Assembly (NCBI RefSeq): GCF_900111485.1
Contig: NZ_FOIC01000014.1
Location: 1 to 64,000 of the forward strand
Direction: 5' to 3'
Source of the DNA: Natrinema hispanicum
GTDB lineage: Archaea > Halobacteriota > Halobacteria > Halobacteriales > Natrialbaceae
Length of the DNA: 64,000 bases
Positions 8,086 through 16,868 of the stretch are shown one piece after another. Each line of letters starts with the position of its first letter. Position 1 is the first letter of the stretch. A program made the position numbers and the translations under genes. The notes under the pieces were generated by a model. It ran no database searches, was not told where the DNA came from, and saw only the letters and a list, made by a program, of their open reading frames with translations.

Positions 8086-8311
8086 TCCGTCCTGCGATCA
8101 GCACGTTCCGAGTGGTGCGTCAAAAGTGGCCGAGCGAGTGAGGCAGGGGCGAAACTTTCCCTTCACACAGGAACAGTCACCACCACTTCGGAATGCCCTG
8201 TGGTTGTAACATGTTGTGTCCCTTGGAAATCGCTGGGGATAGTGAAAAGGACATTTCTGTGGTGCCAGTTGGCCCCGGAAAATTCATCAGTCAATATACT
8301 CACATTCAGAT

Positions 8312-8605
8312 ATGTACGATCTCACCAAATTCCAGCGTGATATCTTGTACGTGATCGCCGGCCAAGACGAGCCGCATGGCCTCGCGATCAAAGACGAACT
8401 CGAGGAGTACTACGAGAACGAGATCCACCACGGGCGGCTGTATCCGAATCTCGATACGGTCGTCGACAAAGGGCTCGTCGAGAAAGGCGAGGTCGACAAA
8501 CGAACGAACTACTACACGATCACAGCGCGTGGTCGGCGCGAACTCGAGGCCCGTCGAGAGTGGGAAAATCAGTACGTTGGAGATGTCTTCTCGAGTTCGG
8601 AGTGA
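8312..8605 (+). CDS. PadR-like transcriptional regulator, copy 1
   Basis: A 97-residue winged-helix regulator with the PadR pattern: LTKFQRDILYVIAGQDEPHGLAIKDELEEYY, then HHGRLYPNLDTVVDKGLVEKGEVDKRTNYYTIT. PadR proteins without the C-terminal dimerisation helix of the classic family are common in haloarchaea. Two related copies follow at 9715-9996 (broken) and 10185-10457. The regulated gene is unknown. The 226-bp gap before it shows no gene. Confidence 0.8.
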   Translation: MYDLTKFQRDILYVIAGQDEPHGLAIKDELEEYYENEIHHGRLYPNLDTVVDKGLVEKGEVDKRTNYYTITARGRRELEARREWENQYVGDVFSSSE

Positions 8606-8697
8606 GACGGTCGCGGCCGCTGAGCGTGCGTGTTGGATCGAATCGGGAAACTATTCCTCGAAGTAAGAATTATATCGGTAGCCGCGCAAGATCGAGT

Positions 8698-9231
8698 ATG
8701 TCCAATACAGAGTCTCCAGACGGCCCCCCATCCTTTGAGGATGCGTTTCGTGACGATGATGTTGAACAGCGTATCTACGGGACAATCCTTCAGACCCGCG
8801 AGCCTGCAACGGCGAGCGCTATCGCAGAGCAGGCCGAATGCGACCCGAAGACAGCCCGAAAATATCTGGGCTGGTTCAGCGACCTCGGGATCGTCACGCG
8901 CCACGATGGCCATCCGACGACCTACGAGCGTAATGATGCATACTTCCAGTGGCGGCGCATCAACCAACTTGCTGCCGAGCACACCGTCGACGAACTCCAA
9001 GAGCACGTCCGCACGCTCACGACACGGATTACCGATTACGAAGACACGTACGATGCCACAACGCCGGCAGCCGTCGACGCTGTCGATGCTGCAGAGACGA
9101 GCGACGAACGGACGATCGACGATGTGTATAGCGACCTTGCCGACTGGGCGACCGCTCGAGATGAGCGCAAGCGCTACGAACGCGCCCGTCAGCAACGTGC
9201 TGGCGCTGAGACCGACCAAGCATCCGGGTAA
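8698..9231 (+). CDS. haloarchaeal HTH protein (DUF7342-like), second copy
   Basis: A 177-residue paralogue of the 4302 product. A winged helix spans roughly residues 28-65 (ATASAIAEQAECDPKTARKYLGWF), followed by a charged helical tail. The ATG at 8698 is chosen over an upstream in-frame start at 8560, which would overlap the PadR gene and add an unrelated arginine-rich stretch. The partner gene begins 8 bp after the stop. The role, repressor or antitoxin, is inferred from the repeated two-gene layout. Confidence 0.65.
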   Translation: MSNTESPDGPPSFEDAFRDDDVEQRIYGTILQTREPATASAIAEQAECDPKTARKYLGWFSDLGIVTRHDGHPTTYERNDAYFQWRRINQLAAEHTVDELQEHVRTLTTRITDYEDTYDATTPAAVDAVDAAETSDERTIDDVYSDLADWATARDERKRYERARQQRAGAETDQASG

Positions 9232-9239
9232 TCCCATCG

Positions 9240-9674
9240 ATGACGCCGCCTGCAGGAGATGGACGTAGCCCCGCGCCTATCGACCGCCCAGTGCTCGAGT
9301 TTCTTCAGACACGCCTCCAAGCCACTGCTCAGGTCGCTCGAGCGACGATCACGGATTCGAGCGGGCATCTTGAACTCTATGTAACACTCGCACCATCGTA
9401 CTATCCTGAAACCGTGGAGGAGGCGAGTCTCACTGTTCGCTGGTACACGAACGACGACTTCAAAATCCATTACCGAGAGGTGCATCCAGACCACGCCTGG
9501 GAGTGCCGGTGGGACCGGCATCCGAACCCTCACAATACGCGAGACCACTTTCATCCTCCGCCCACTGCCCCGACACCCGGTGAGGACAGTTCGTGGCCAA
9601 GCGATCATCGGGATGTACTGCGGGTCGTCCTTGACAAGATCGAAGAACGAATTACCAGGTTGTGGGACGAGTAA
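9240..9674 (+). CDS. partner of the second HTH protein, candidate toxin
   Basis: A 144-residue protein homologous to 4863-5306: LTVRWYTNDDFKIHYREVH, then WECRWDRHPNPHNTRDHFHPP, then a C-terminal helix VLRVVLDKIEERIT. The histidine-rich centre could be a metal or catalytic site. It is always found behind the HTH gene in this window. Function is not established; a TumE/DUF6516-like toxin is the leading idea. Confidence 0.6.
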   Translation: MTPPAGDGRSPAPIDRPVLEFLQTRLQATAQVARATITDSSGHLELYVTLAPSYYPETVEEASLTVRWYTNDDFKIHYREVHPDHAWECRWDRHPNPHNTRDHFHPPPTAPTPGEDSSWPSDHRDVLRVVLDKIEERITRLWDE

Positions 9675-9714
9675 GCCACAGTGGTGGCAGTTTTTCTGCG
9701 CCAAAGTGGATTCA

Positions 9715-9996
9715 TCCGCTTCCAACGTTGACATCTTGTGCGTGATCGCCGGCCAAGACGATTCTCAGGGCCTCTCGATCAAAGGCGAACTCGAGGAGTA
9801 CTACGAGAACGAGATCCACCATGGGCGGCTGTATCCGAATTTCGATACGGTCGTCGACAAAGAGCTCGTCTACAAAGGCAAGGCCGACAAGCGAACGAAC
9901 TACTACACGATCACAGCGCGTGGCCGACGCGAACTCGAGGACCGTCGGGAGTGGGAAGATCAGTACGTCGGTGAATTACCTTCGAGTTCGGAGTGA
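9715..9996 (+). pseudogene. decayed PadR-like copy 2
   Basis: This stretch aligns closely with the PadR gene at 8312-8605 at the DNA level from about ttccagcg onward, and the similarity continues past the stop codon (gagttcggagtgagacggt). The first 13 or so codons are replaced and no good start codon remains before the conserved helix. The frame runs into unrelated upstream sequence that overlaps the 9240 gene. It is best seen as a 5'-truncated duplicate. Confidence 0.7.
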
Positions 9997-10184
9997 GACG
10001 GTTACGATCGCTGATCGTGCATACTGATTGGATCCTTTGAATGTCGTTCCATTACGGTCACAGTCACAGGATGTCGTGAATGGAACGAGAGTCAGCTAGT
10101 GGTATAAAGAACCGACTAGTTGGATTAGCTTACATCTACGTACGTGTGGAATAACAAATATCATCTCGCCTGAATGGCTGGGCC

Positions 10185-10457
10185 ATGGACGACCTCACAG
10201 GATTCCAACGAGACTTGCTGTACGTGATCGCGGGCGCTGACCAGCCATCTGGACAGGACGTCAAAGACGAGATCGAGCAGTACTATAGTTCAGAAATCAA
10301 TCACGGGCGGCTGTATCCCAATCTCGATACGGTTGTGAATAAGGACCTTGTCGAAAAAGGACAGCTCGATAGGCGCACAAACTATTACGCGATTACAGAC
10401 GAGGGAGAACAAGCGATCGAGGATCGCCGTGAGTGGGTATTACAGTACATCGACTAA
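10185..10457 (+). CDS. PadR-like transcriptional regulator, copy 3
   Basis: A 90-residue winged-helix protein, LTGFQRDLLYVIAGADQPSGQDVKDEIEQYY followed by INHGRLYPNLDTVVNKDLVEKGQ. It is more diverged from copy 1 than the broken copy 2, so it represents an older duplication. The ATG at 10185 gives the family's usual N-terminus. Its target is unknown. Confidence 0.75.
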   Translation: MDDLTGFQRDLLYVIAGADQPSGQDVKDEIEQYYSSEINHGRLYPNLDTVVNKDLVEKGQLDRRTNYYAITDEGEQAIEDRREWVLQYID

Positions 10458-10913
10458 TCGAGATCGGAAGCCATCTGGATCATTGCTTTGCCCTCTTGAA
10501 TCGGTAAGTACAGGGGGCTTAGAGGGCTGTTTGTGTGAATTGGTGAGGTGCCGTTATTTTCGCGCTGTGTATCCCGCACGCCTCAGAGCATCAGTTCTGC
10601 AATGCAATTCCCTTATTTCATCACGAAGAAGATAGGACAAACGTTCGGTAGTTGTACATCATAAATACCAGACATTCTTCCGTGCATTCCGTTCAGAGGC
10701 TTCTGAAGCTGTGTTGCTAAACGCCTAGACGTATGATGATTATTCTAGGCTAACAATAAATCGGTTTTCGCTGGAAAATAATCCGCTGCTGCCCGTGTAC
10801 TCGCGGATACTCGCCCGGTGCGGGACCGTTAGGACTGGAGAACGATTCGTAGGTGGAAAGTACGGGCTGGTAGAACGTTCATTCTAAACTACTATCATCT
10901 GTTCCGGAGAGAC
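10458..10913. other. gene-free interval, 456 bp
   Basis: No convincing frame is present on either strand. The sequence is more AT-rich than its surroundings in the middle, around ctaggctaacaataaatcgg. It presumably holds the promoter of the exported protein at 10914, but I cannot point to a clear TATA box. Confidence 0.5.
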
Positions 10914-13700
10914 ATGGACCGACGCAAATTCCTCTACGGCTCCGGCACCGCCGTCGGCGGTGGATTGCTCGGCACCTACGGATTGACGAGCGAGGCATCG
11001 GCACAAGAGACAGCGACAGACGCGCAAACACAGGCCCAGGCACAGCTCCAGCAACTCGAGGGCGAGTGGCCGAAGTTCCGCTACGACCTGGCGAACACGG
11101 GCCACGCCGTCCCGGAAACCGGACCCGGCCAGCCGGTTTCGATCCGCTGGACCTACACGACGGGCGACGCACTCGGCAGCTCCTCGCCGGCGGTAGTCGA
11201 CGGAACAGTCTACTTCGGGAGCCGTGACGGCAATCTGCGCGCCATTGACGCCGAGACCGGTGCACTTGAATGGCGCAGGCTCCTTGTCGACGATCCTATT
11301 GGTATCGTCTTTTCCTCGCCCGCAGTGGCCGATGGAACCATCTACATCGGCAATTCGAACCTGTTCGCTCTCGATGCAGAGACCGGGTCGATCCAGTGGA
11401 CCTTCGACCCCATGGAAGGGCTCGGTGAGGAGATTCCCCACAATGTGTTCTCCCCCACAGTCGCTGATGGGACGGTCTACTTCGGGACCACTTACAGGGT
11501 TTATGAGGCAGGTTGGATGATTCAGATGGGCAACCTGATCGCCCTCGACGCCGATACCGGCGAGGAACTGTGGCGGTTCACCCCAGCGGGCCCCATCTCG
11601 AACGTCCCGGCGGTGGTCGACGGAACGGTCTATACCGGCACCAGCGGCCTCTACAGGTCCCGATGGGACGAGATCGAGGGAGAGATCATTGAGCCGATCG
11701 CCATCGGGCAGATGTACGCCATCGACGCTGAGACGGGCAGCGTCGAGTCGAGTATTCCGACCAGGGTCAGCACTTCACCCGTGGTCACCGACGACAGTAT
11801 TTACTACGCTCATCAGGATACCGTTACAGCCTTGGACCGGGTGACCAGTGCGGTCCAGTGGTCCCTCGTGCGATCGCCGATGATGGCAATGTCGGACCTG
11901 GCGGTGACCGACGATATGGTGTTCAGCGCCGCGTGGGGATTCGAGCCACGGGAGGACCCGGCCGACCGCCTGCGGGACTACTGGATCCTCTCGGGCATCG
12001 ACGCCGACGACGGGACCGAGATCTGGCGACACGACGCACGGACAGAGTTCGCCCCAAACGAGAGCGGACGAATCTTTTCCTCACCGGGCGTGGCCGACGG
12101 CACCGTCTACGTTGGTTCAGCGGACGAACTCGTCCCTGAGACTGATCCATGGACCCTGCAGGGTCGACTCCACGCCTTCGACGCGGCGACCGGCGAAGCG
12201 GAGTGGCGTGGCGAAACCGGCGACTGGGTGTGGTCCTCGCCAGCCATCGCCGGCGGAACGGCCTACATCGGTAGCAACGACCGGAAGATGTACGCCTTCG
12301 AGGGCTCACCGGTCGAGGAGCCGTCAGCCTCAATCACATTCGCGGACCAGGACTCGGATGGCCTCTCGGTCGTGGTCCAAGAGGTCACGCTCTCGAACGG
12401 CGGGTACATCGAGATTACCGATACCGACGGCGTGGTCCGCGGGCAATCAGACAACCTCGAGGCCGGCACTCACGAGGACGTCGAGATCACCCTGGCCCCG
12501 CAGGTGACCGAGACCCAGACGCTCACTGTAACGGTATTCATGCCGACCGGCGAGCCGTACCTGGTCGATGACGCCCCGGTCTCGGCAGCCGCCACCATCA
12601 CTATCCCGCCGGAGCCGCCGACGCCCGAGGCGACGATTACTTTCGCCGATCAGGAATCGGACGGGCGGTCCGTGGTAGTCCAGCAGGTCCAGCTATCCCA
12701 CGGCGGATTCATCGAGATCACTGATCCGAACGGACGCGTCGTCGGCCGGTCCGAGCCCCTCGAACCCGAGAGGCTGTACGAGGATTTGGAGGTGGCGATC
12801 ACGCTCTTCGAACCGAACGGTGCGGCTTCTCCGGCGGTCGACCCGCAGGCAGCGACGGCAACACAACAAGAGACCGGGGGGGATCCTGAGGAGGCGAACC
12901 TGGACGAGCCGATGATTATCGAGCTGACAGCAACGGTGTACCGGGATATCGATGTCCCGTACCTCTTCGATAATGAGCCAGTCACTGCCACCGCCTTGGT
13001 CACGGTTCTCGACCCGGTCGAGCGGACGGCCACAATCACCTTTGCGGATCAGGAGTCCAACAGTGAATCGGTCGTCGTGAACAACGTGGACCTCTCCCAC
13101 GGGGGCTACGTCAAGGTCACCGACGCTGAGGGTACTGTCAGGGGCCAGTCGGCCATCCTACCGCCCGGCCCCCACCAGTCGGTCACCATCCACCTCTCGC
13201 CTGTCCTCGATGCGACCCAAGAACTCACCGCCACGGTCTTCACGCCCGGAGGGGAGGCGTATCTCGTGGACGGCGAGCCGGTCAGCGCCACGGCGCTGAT
13301 CACGCTCGTCGAGCCCGAGGGGCCGAAGGCATCGCTCACGTTCAAGGGCCAGAAATCCGACGGGTCCTCGGTGGTGATTCGGGAGATTGACCTCTCTCAC
13401 GGGGGCTTCGTCGAAATTACTGACGCTGAAGGCGTGCGGCGTGGTATCACTCCGATGCTCGACGCCGGTCGCTACACGGACTTCGAGGTGGTGCTGACCT
13501 CACCGCTGACGAAGTCCCAGGAACTCACCGCTACGGCCTATCGCGACGTCGATGTGCCGTACCTCGAGGACGGTGAACCCGTCAGCGACACCGCCTGGAT
13601 CATCGTCTATCCTGACGAGAAGAAGAAGAAAAAGGACAAGAAAAATATAGATTTTCTATGTAGTTTCCGATTATTTCTTCGGAAGATTTTTTCGTTCTGA
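10914..13700 (+). CDS. Tat-exported PQQ-like beta-propeller protein with DUF7282 repeats
   Basis: A 928-residue protein beginning MDRRKFLYGSG followed by a hydrophobic stretch and ASAQE, a twin-arginine signal, so it is exported folded. Residues of roughly 45-455 form PQQ-type propeller blades, seen as repeated AVVDGTVYFGS / ALDAETGEELW units. Residues of about 470-905 contain four DUF7282-like domains, each opening with ITFADQ(E/D)S(D/N) and ending near PYL.D..PVS.TA. No PQQ-enzyme catalytic site is evident, so a surface binding or scaffold role is more likely. The last 27 residues change abruptly to Lys-rich then Phe/Leu-rich sequence, where DNA becomes AT-rich near 13640; the native 3' end may have been lost by recombination. 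Confidence 0.8.
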   Translation: MDRRKFLYGSGTAVGGGLLGTYGLTSEASAQETATDAQTQAQAQLQQLEGEWPKFRYDLANTGHAVPETGPGQPVSIRWTYTTGDALGSSSPAVVDGTVYFGSRDGNLRAIDAETGALEWRRLLVDDPIGIVFSSPAVADGTIYIGNSNLFALDAETGSIQWTFDPMEGLGEEIPHNVFSPTVADGTVYFGTTYRVYEAGWMIQMGNLIALDADTGEELWRFTPAGPISNVPAVVDGTVYTGTSGLYRSRWDEIEGEIIEPIAIGQMYAIDAETGSVESSIPTRVSTSPVVTDDSIYYAHQDTVTALDRVTSAVQWSLVRSPMMAMSDLAVTDDMVFSAAWGFEPREDPADRLRDYWILSGIDADDGTEIWRHDARTEFAPNESGRIFSSPGVADGTVYVGSADELVPETDPWTLQGRLHAFDAATGEAEWRGETGDWVWSSPAIAGGTAYIGSNDRKMYAFEGSPVEEPSASITFADQDSDGLSVVVQEVTLSNGGYIEITDTDGVVRGQSDNLEAGTHEDVEITLAPQVTETQTLTVTVFMPTGEPYLVDDAPVSAAATITIPPEPPTPEATITFADQESDGRSVVVQQVQLSHGGFIEITDPNGRVVGRSEPLEPERLYEDLEVAITLFEPNGAASPAVDPQAATATQQETGGDPEEANLDEPMIIELTATVYRDIDVPYLFDNEPVTATALVTVLDPVERTATITFADQESNSESVVVNNVDLSHGGYVKVTDAEGTVRGQSAILPPGPHQSVTIHLSPVLDATQELTATVFTPGGEAYLVDGEPVSATALITLVEPEGPKASLTFKGQKSDGSSVVIREIDLSHGGFVEITDAEGVRRGITPMLDAGRYTDFEVVLTSPLTKSQELTATAYRDVDVPYLEDGEPVSDTAWIIVYPDEKKKKKDKKNIDFLCSFRLFLRKIFSF

Positions 13701-14739
13701 GAAGTAGTATAATACTACAACAAATCCAGCTGCAGGTACTATTACGCCCGATCAGTACATTTCTGGATTTTTGGGATTGAGCCGTCTTGCGTCAATACAC
13801 ATCAAAATACCTGTTGAGAATTGTATAATAAGCATCCCACATAGTAACACTATAACTAAATTAGTCATGGTTAGTATTCTAATGTTGCAGTATTTCCATC
13901 ATCTAACAAATCTACTCCAGCAGCGACAAGTTCGCACGTGTAGTGTACGGGTGGACCACTAAAGCAACTGTGATAGGGTAGATTTCAGTGAACGGCTTGC
14001 AATCACTGTTTTCGATAATGGGTGAAAGCCCCTGGCGCGCTCGAGTCCCGCGCCTGGCGAGACGCACGCGTCTTGCTGCTCTTCGCTCGTTTCACTCGCG
14101 AAGACCTCGCTGCGCTCCTCACAAGTTGCGGTGCTTGCGTCGGCGGGGTTCCTCGAGCGCGCCAGCCCCTTTCAGACCCACCCACGTGGACTGATCGGGA
14201 TGCTGTTGCGTTGGTTGCCCGCTCTTGGTATTCGGCCCGCCCCGCTCGCCGCGTGCCGCCCTCTGCGTCGCACACGGCTCACTCCGTTCGCCGTTTCGCG
14301 ACCGACCATTCCGGGCTGCGGTTCGCTCCTGACGTCGCTCACCGTTCCGGGCTAAAATGAATCTGGTCTCGACGCCAGCATTAAGCGCGTTTTCGGTTGC
14401 GCCCCTCGCGGGCTTTCGCGTTCCAGCGCTTGGTACCGTTGCGCGCGCCGAGCCACGATGCGGCTCGCCGTGCTCACGACAGTCGCGCTGGACACGGACC
14501 CGCAGTCCGGGCCGGACACGAGAAACGGCTTAAAGCTGGCCGCTCGCTCCGGGCGGGTCGCCGAGGCGCTCACACCGCTCGCGCCTCGAGTCCTGCCTCG
14601 CTTCGCTCGGCAGGACGCCGCGCGGTGCTGGTTGGAACACCGCATTCAGGCGCGCTCTCGCTCGCGCCCCACAGGGTCGCTCGCGAAGGCGCGAGCGCGA
14701 GCGCGCAGATAGATCTAGTTGGTCGGTGTCGTCGGAAAA
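13701..14739. other. long gene-free tract, AT-rich then very GC-rich
   Basis: About 270 bp of AT-rich DNA with no gene is followed by about 770 bp (from 14000) of very GC-rich, repetitive-looking sequence with many tcgctc / gcgag runs and local hairpins such as cttcgc-(10)-gcgaag. Open frames exist in several phases on both strands but all have arginine- and alanine-rich products without haloarchaeal acidity, so I regard them as artefacts. Candidates are a long structured RNA, a replication or segregation site, or inert spacer. Confidence 0.6.
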
Positions 14740-14799
14740 CCGCGATGTAGTGGCATCGCGGTGGCAGGCGCGTGAACGCCTTCGGAACTAGTGAGTTCC
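14740..14799 (+). promoter_or_regulatory. three tandem stem-loops before the ssDNA-binding gene
   Basis: Three hairpins fill the 60 nt before the ATG at 14801: ccgcgatg-(6)-catcgcgg at 14740-14761, aggcg-(6)-cgcct at 14766-14781, and ggaact-(4)-agttcc at 14784-14799. All stems are perfect. The last one ends one base before the start codon. It could be a structured leader that controls translation or the 3' part of a non-coding RNA. The function is unknown. Confidence 0.6.
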
Positions 14800-14800
14800 A

Positions 14801-15697
14801 ATGTCTAGTAACAACTCAAGTAGCAAGGTCGTTACGGTCGATGAACAGGCACTCAAACAGGCGGACGAGCAGGCGGTCGATGAAGACGGTTTCCCGGTCG
14901 TCGACGAGACGCCGGAATTCGAGGCAACGGTCGAGCAAGAGGTCCAAGCAAAGGTGGATGCAAACCACCCAGACGGGGTCGTCGATACAAGCGATGAGCG
15001 AATTTACGGTGCCACCCTCGAGCAGGAAGAGCGCATTCGAGCACGAGAGGACGAACTCGAGCGAATCAGTGCCCAGGCCGAGATAGGAACGCAGGAGGGT
15101 CGTGAGAGACGGACACGAACGATCGCTACGAACCAGAACGAAGCGCGGCGTGTGGAATTCCAGAAACGGGCGGCGAGCGTGGACCCAATGGCAGACCCGG
15201 AACGAGCAGATCCCCAGACAGAACTCTCTCGAGAGCAGTTGGCGGCCGTGAACAAGCAGTCGATGCGACTCGCAAAGCAGTTGGATGGCTGGTCTCGAGC
15301 AGCGATCAGCCGGCGGTTGAGTGAAGCCGTCGTCGGTGGCCAAGACCTGACGAGTGCGGTCGTCAACGTGTTCGAGAAACTGCAGACGGCGCCCGGACAC
15401 GTCATCCCCATTGGGAAACTCGAGGAGGTCTCTCGGAAGGAGGTGAGCATCGAAGGGCGTGTCGAAACCCTGTGGGATCCTTCGCATCCGAGTATCGCAC
15501 AGGTCGGGCTCATCGCGGATGACAGTGGCCAGACGCGTGTGACCATCTGGAAGTCATCAGACGCACCGTGGATCGAGGAAGGCGAGCAGGTGCGCATTCA
15601 CAAGGCTGCCCGGAACTGGCACGAAGGCCGTGTCTCACTGGCCGTGACCGGGTGGTCGACGATTCACTTCCCCGAGCGCGGTCGCTGGTGGGAATAG
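14801..15697 (+). CDS. OB-fold single-stranded DNA-binding protein (RPA-like)
   Basis: A 298-residue protein. Residues 1-110 are highly charged and probably disordered or coiled. Residues of about 150-185 are helical, and about 190-290 form an OB fold of the replication protein A type, seen in IPIGKLEEVSRKEVSIEGRVETLW, GLIADDSGQTRVTIWKSS and IHKAARNWHEGRVSLAV. Such proteins occur on haloarchaeal plasmids and are presumed to bind ssDNA during replication or repair. It stands alone behind three stem-loops. Confidence 0.75.
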   Translation: MSSNNSSSKVVTVDEQALKQADEQAVDEDGFPVVDETPEFEATVEQEVQAKVDANHPDGVVDTSDERIYGATLEQEERIRAREDELERISAQAEIGTQEGRERRTRTIATNQNEARRVEFQKRAASVDPMADPERADPQTELSREQLAAVNKQSMRLAKQLDGWSRAAISRRLSEAVVGGQDLTSAVVNVFEKLQTAPGHVIPIGKLEEVSRKEVSIEGRVETLWDPSHPSIAQVGLIADDSGQTRVTIWKSSDAPWIEEGEQVRIHKAARNWHEGRVSLAVTGWSTIHFPERGRWWE

Positions 15698-15969
15698 CCA
15701 GGCCTGAGCCCCTTTTTTGCTGGTGTGAACGCAGTCACCGCCACCTCCCACCACCTCCACGGTCCGGGCTGCTCACGGCCGGTGGCCGTTGCGCTGCCGG
15801 GCTTTCGCCACAGCATGAATCAGTTCCACGACTTCTTCATTCACAAATATGCCAGAAACTGAGTAGAGCAATTTAGGAACTACATCTGCGGATTGATTGT
15901 TTGCTGTTCCACGAACTTTCCTAAAATCATCCGACATTCATATGTGTGCATAAATAAAACGCGTGAATA

Positions 15970-16212
15970 ATGCCCGCGATATCCCTGTTAGGTATTGTAT
16001 TGTTTGTCCTCCAAGCTGGTGTTGGATACCATCTCTATCGTTCACTTGCTAGTAGTGGAAACGGCTCTGGGATGCTGATTGGGGCTATGGTCACAGGTGT
16101 GGGGATCGCATCCCTGTTTATATTTGGTATGATTCCGACTCTTGCGCTTGATTTCGTGCTTTTATTGATATCTGCGTTAGTATCCCGTCAATCAAATAAT
16201 GTTACGTCCTGA
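15970..16212 (+). CDS. small membrane protein
   Basis: An 80-residue protein with three likely membrane segments: ISLLGIVLFVLQAGVGYHLY, MLIGAMVTGVGIASLFIF and MIPTLALDFVLLLISALV. It has AT-rich codon use compared with its neighbours. No family is recognised. The interval 15698-15969 before it shows no gene. Confidence 0.5.
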   Translation: MPAISLLGIVLFVLQAGVGYHLYRSLASSGNGSGMLIGAMVTGVGIASLFIFGMIPTLALDFVLLLISALVSRQSNNVTS

Positions 16213-16385
16213 ATTGATCCTTGTCTCATGACCTCCGCGATACATGGGGCCTCTGTACTGACCACGATTTTCACAAAGAAATCTGAATAAAGAAACTCTG
16301 CTACTGCCTCCTGATAGAGCGGTTTCTGTGCCCCACGAGTGGGGTGAGGGGCGGTCGGAGTTGCTCATTGCCCTTCGTGAACATT

Positions 16386-16586
16386 ATGGCTTTCAGAGAG
16401 GTTTACGAGACAATATTCGACGAAGATGTCCAGCCCAACTCGAGCGCCAGTCCGTGCCCCAAATGCAACGGACGGGTGACCACCAACGCAGTCGAAACGC
16501 GTTGTGAGGACTGTGGACGCCTTATTGAACCGCAACAATACCAGGCCCAGAAAAGAGCCAATCACACTCAGATAGAACGCTCTTGA
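16386..16586 (+). CDS. orphan TFIIB-type zinc ribbon
   Basis: A 66-residue protein that matches only the N-terminal part of haloarchaeal transcription factor B: an acidic start (REVYETIFDEDVQ), then CPKCNGRVTTNAVETRCEDCGRLIE, the zinc ribbon that contacts RNA polymerase. The cyclin folds that bind TBP and DNA are missing, and the sequence runs to a stop after QIERS. The ATG at 16386 fits the TFB N-terminus; an earlier in-frame start at 16344 has no similarity. It may be a truncated tfb or a small polymerase-binding decoy. Confidence 0.65.
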   Translation: MAFREVYETIFDEDVQPNSSASPCPKCNGRVTTNAVETRCEDCGRLIEPQQYQAQKRANHTQIERS

Positions 16587-16646
16587 TGAAAATAACACAA
16601 GTATTGGAACAAGATATTTACTGGAGTAACAACATAGGTTTGGATA

Positions 16647-16784
16647 ATGCCAGAATGTGATGGCTGTGGCTCTCATGTCACAGAGAACTACTACCGGGTT
16701 TTCGCTGTTGATGGTGATTTGCCAGCGTGTATTCATTGTGCCAGCAACCGTGAAGCTCGAGAAGCAGGACTCCGCCAGCAATAG
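16647..16784 (+). CDS. 45-residue zinc-finger protein (DUF7563-like)
   Basis: A very short gene, MPECDGCGSHVTENYYRVF then ACIHCASNREAR, with a CxxC...CxxC zinc site. Proteins of this size and pattern (DUF7563) are common in haloarchaeal accessory DNA. Start and stop give exactly 45 codons. The role is unknown; nucleic-acid or protein binding is likely. Confidence 0.65.
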   Translation: MPECDGCGSHVTENYYRVFAVDGDLPACIHCASNREAREAGLRQQ

Positions 16785-16868
16785 CGTCGCAGTGATCTCA
16801 TTTCCAGATTTTCTCTCCTGAACTGGACCTGATCAAGACGTGAAACCATACAACCCACTACCCAATCA

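Noticed and set aside
9580-9996. A fused PadR protein starting at 9580
   Set aside because: Its N-terminal part overlaps the real 9240-9674 gene in another frame; only the PadR-like part from about 9715 has similarity.
13650-13760. A minus-strand membrane-protein gene behind the PQQ protein
   Set aside because: Only about 22 codons are open before an in-frame stop; at most a remnant.
14000-14750. Overlapping long open frames in the GC-rich tract on both strands
   Set aside because: All products are Arg/Ala/Ser-rich and lack the acidity of haloarchaeal proteins; the frames exist because stops are rare in this base composition.
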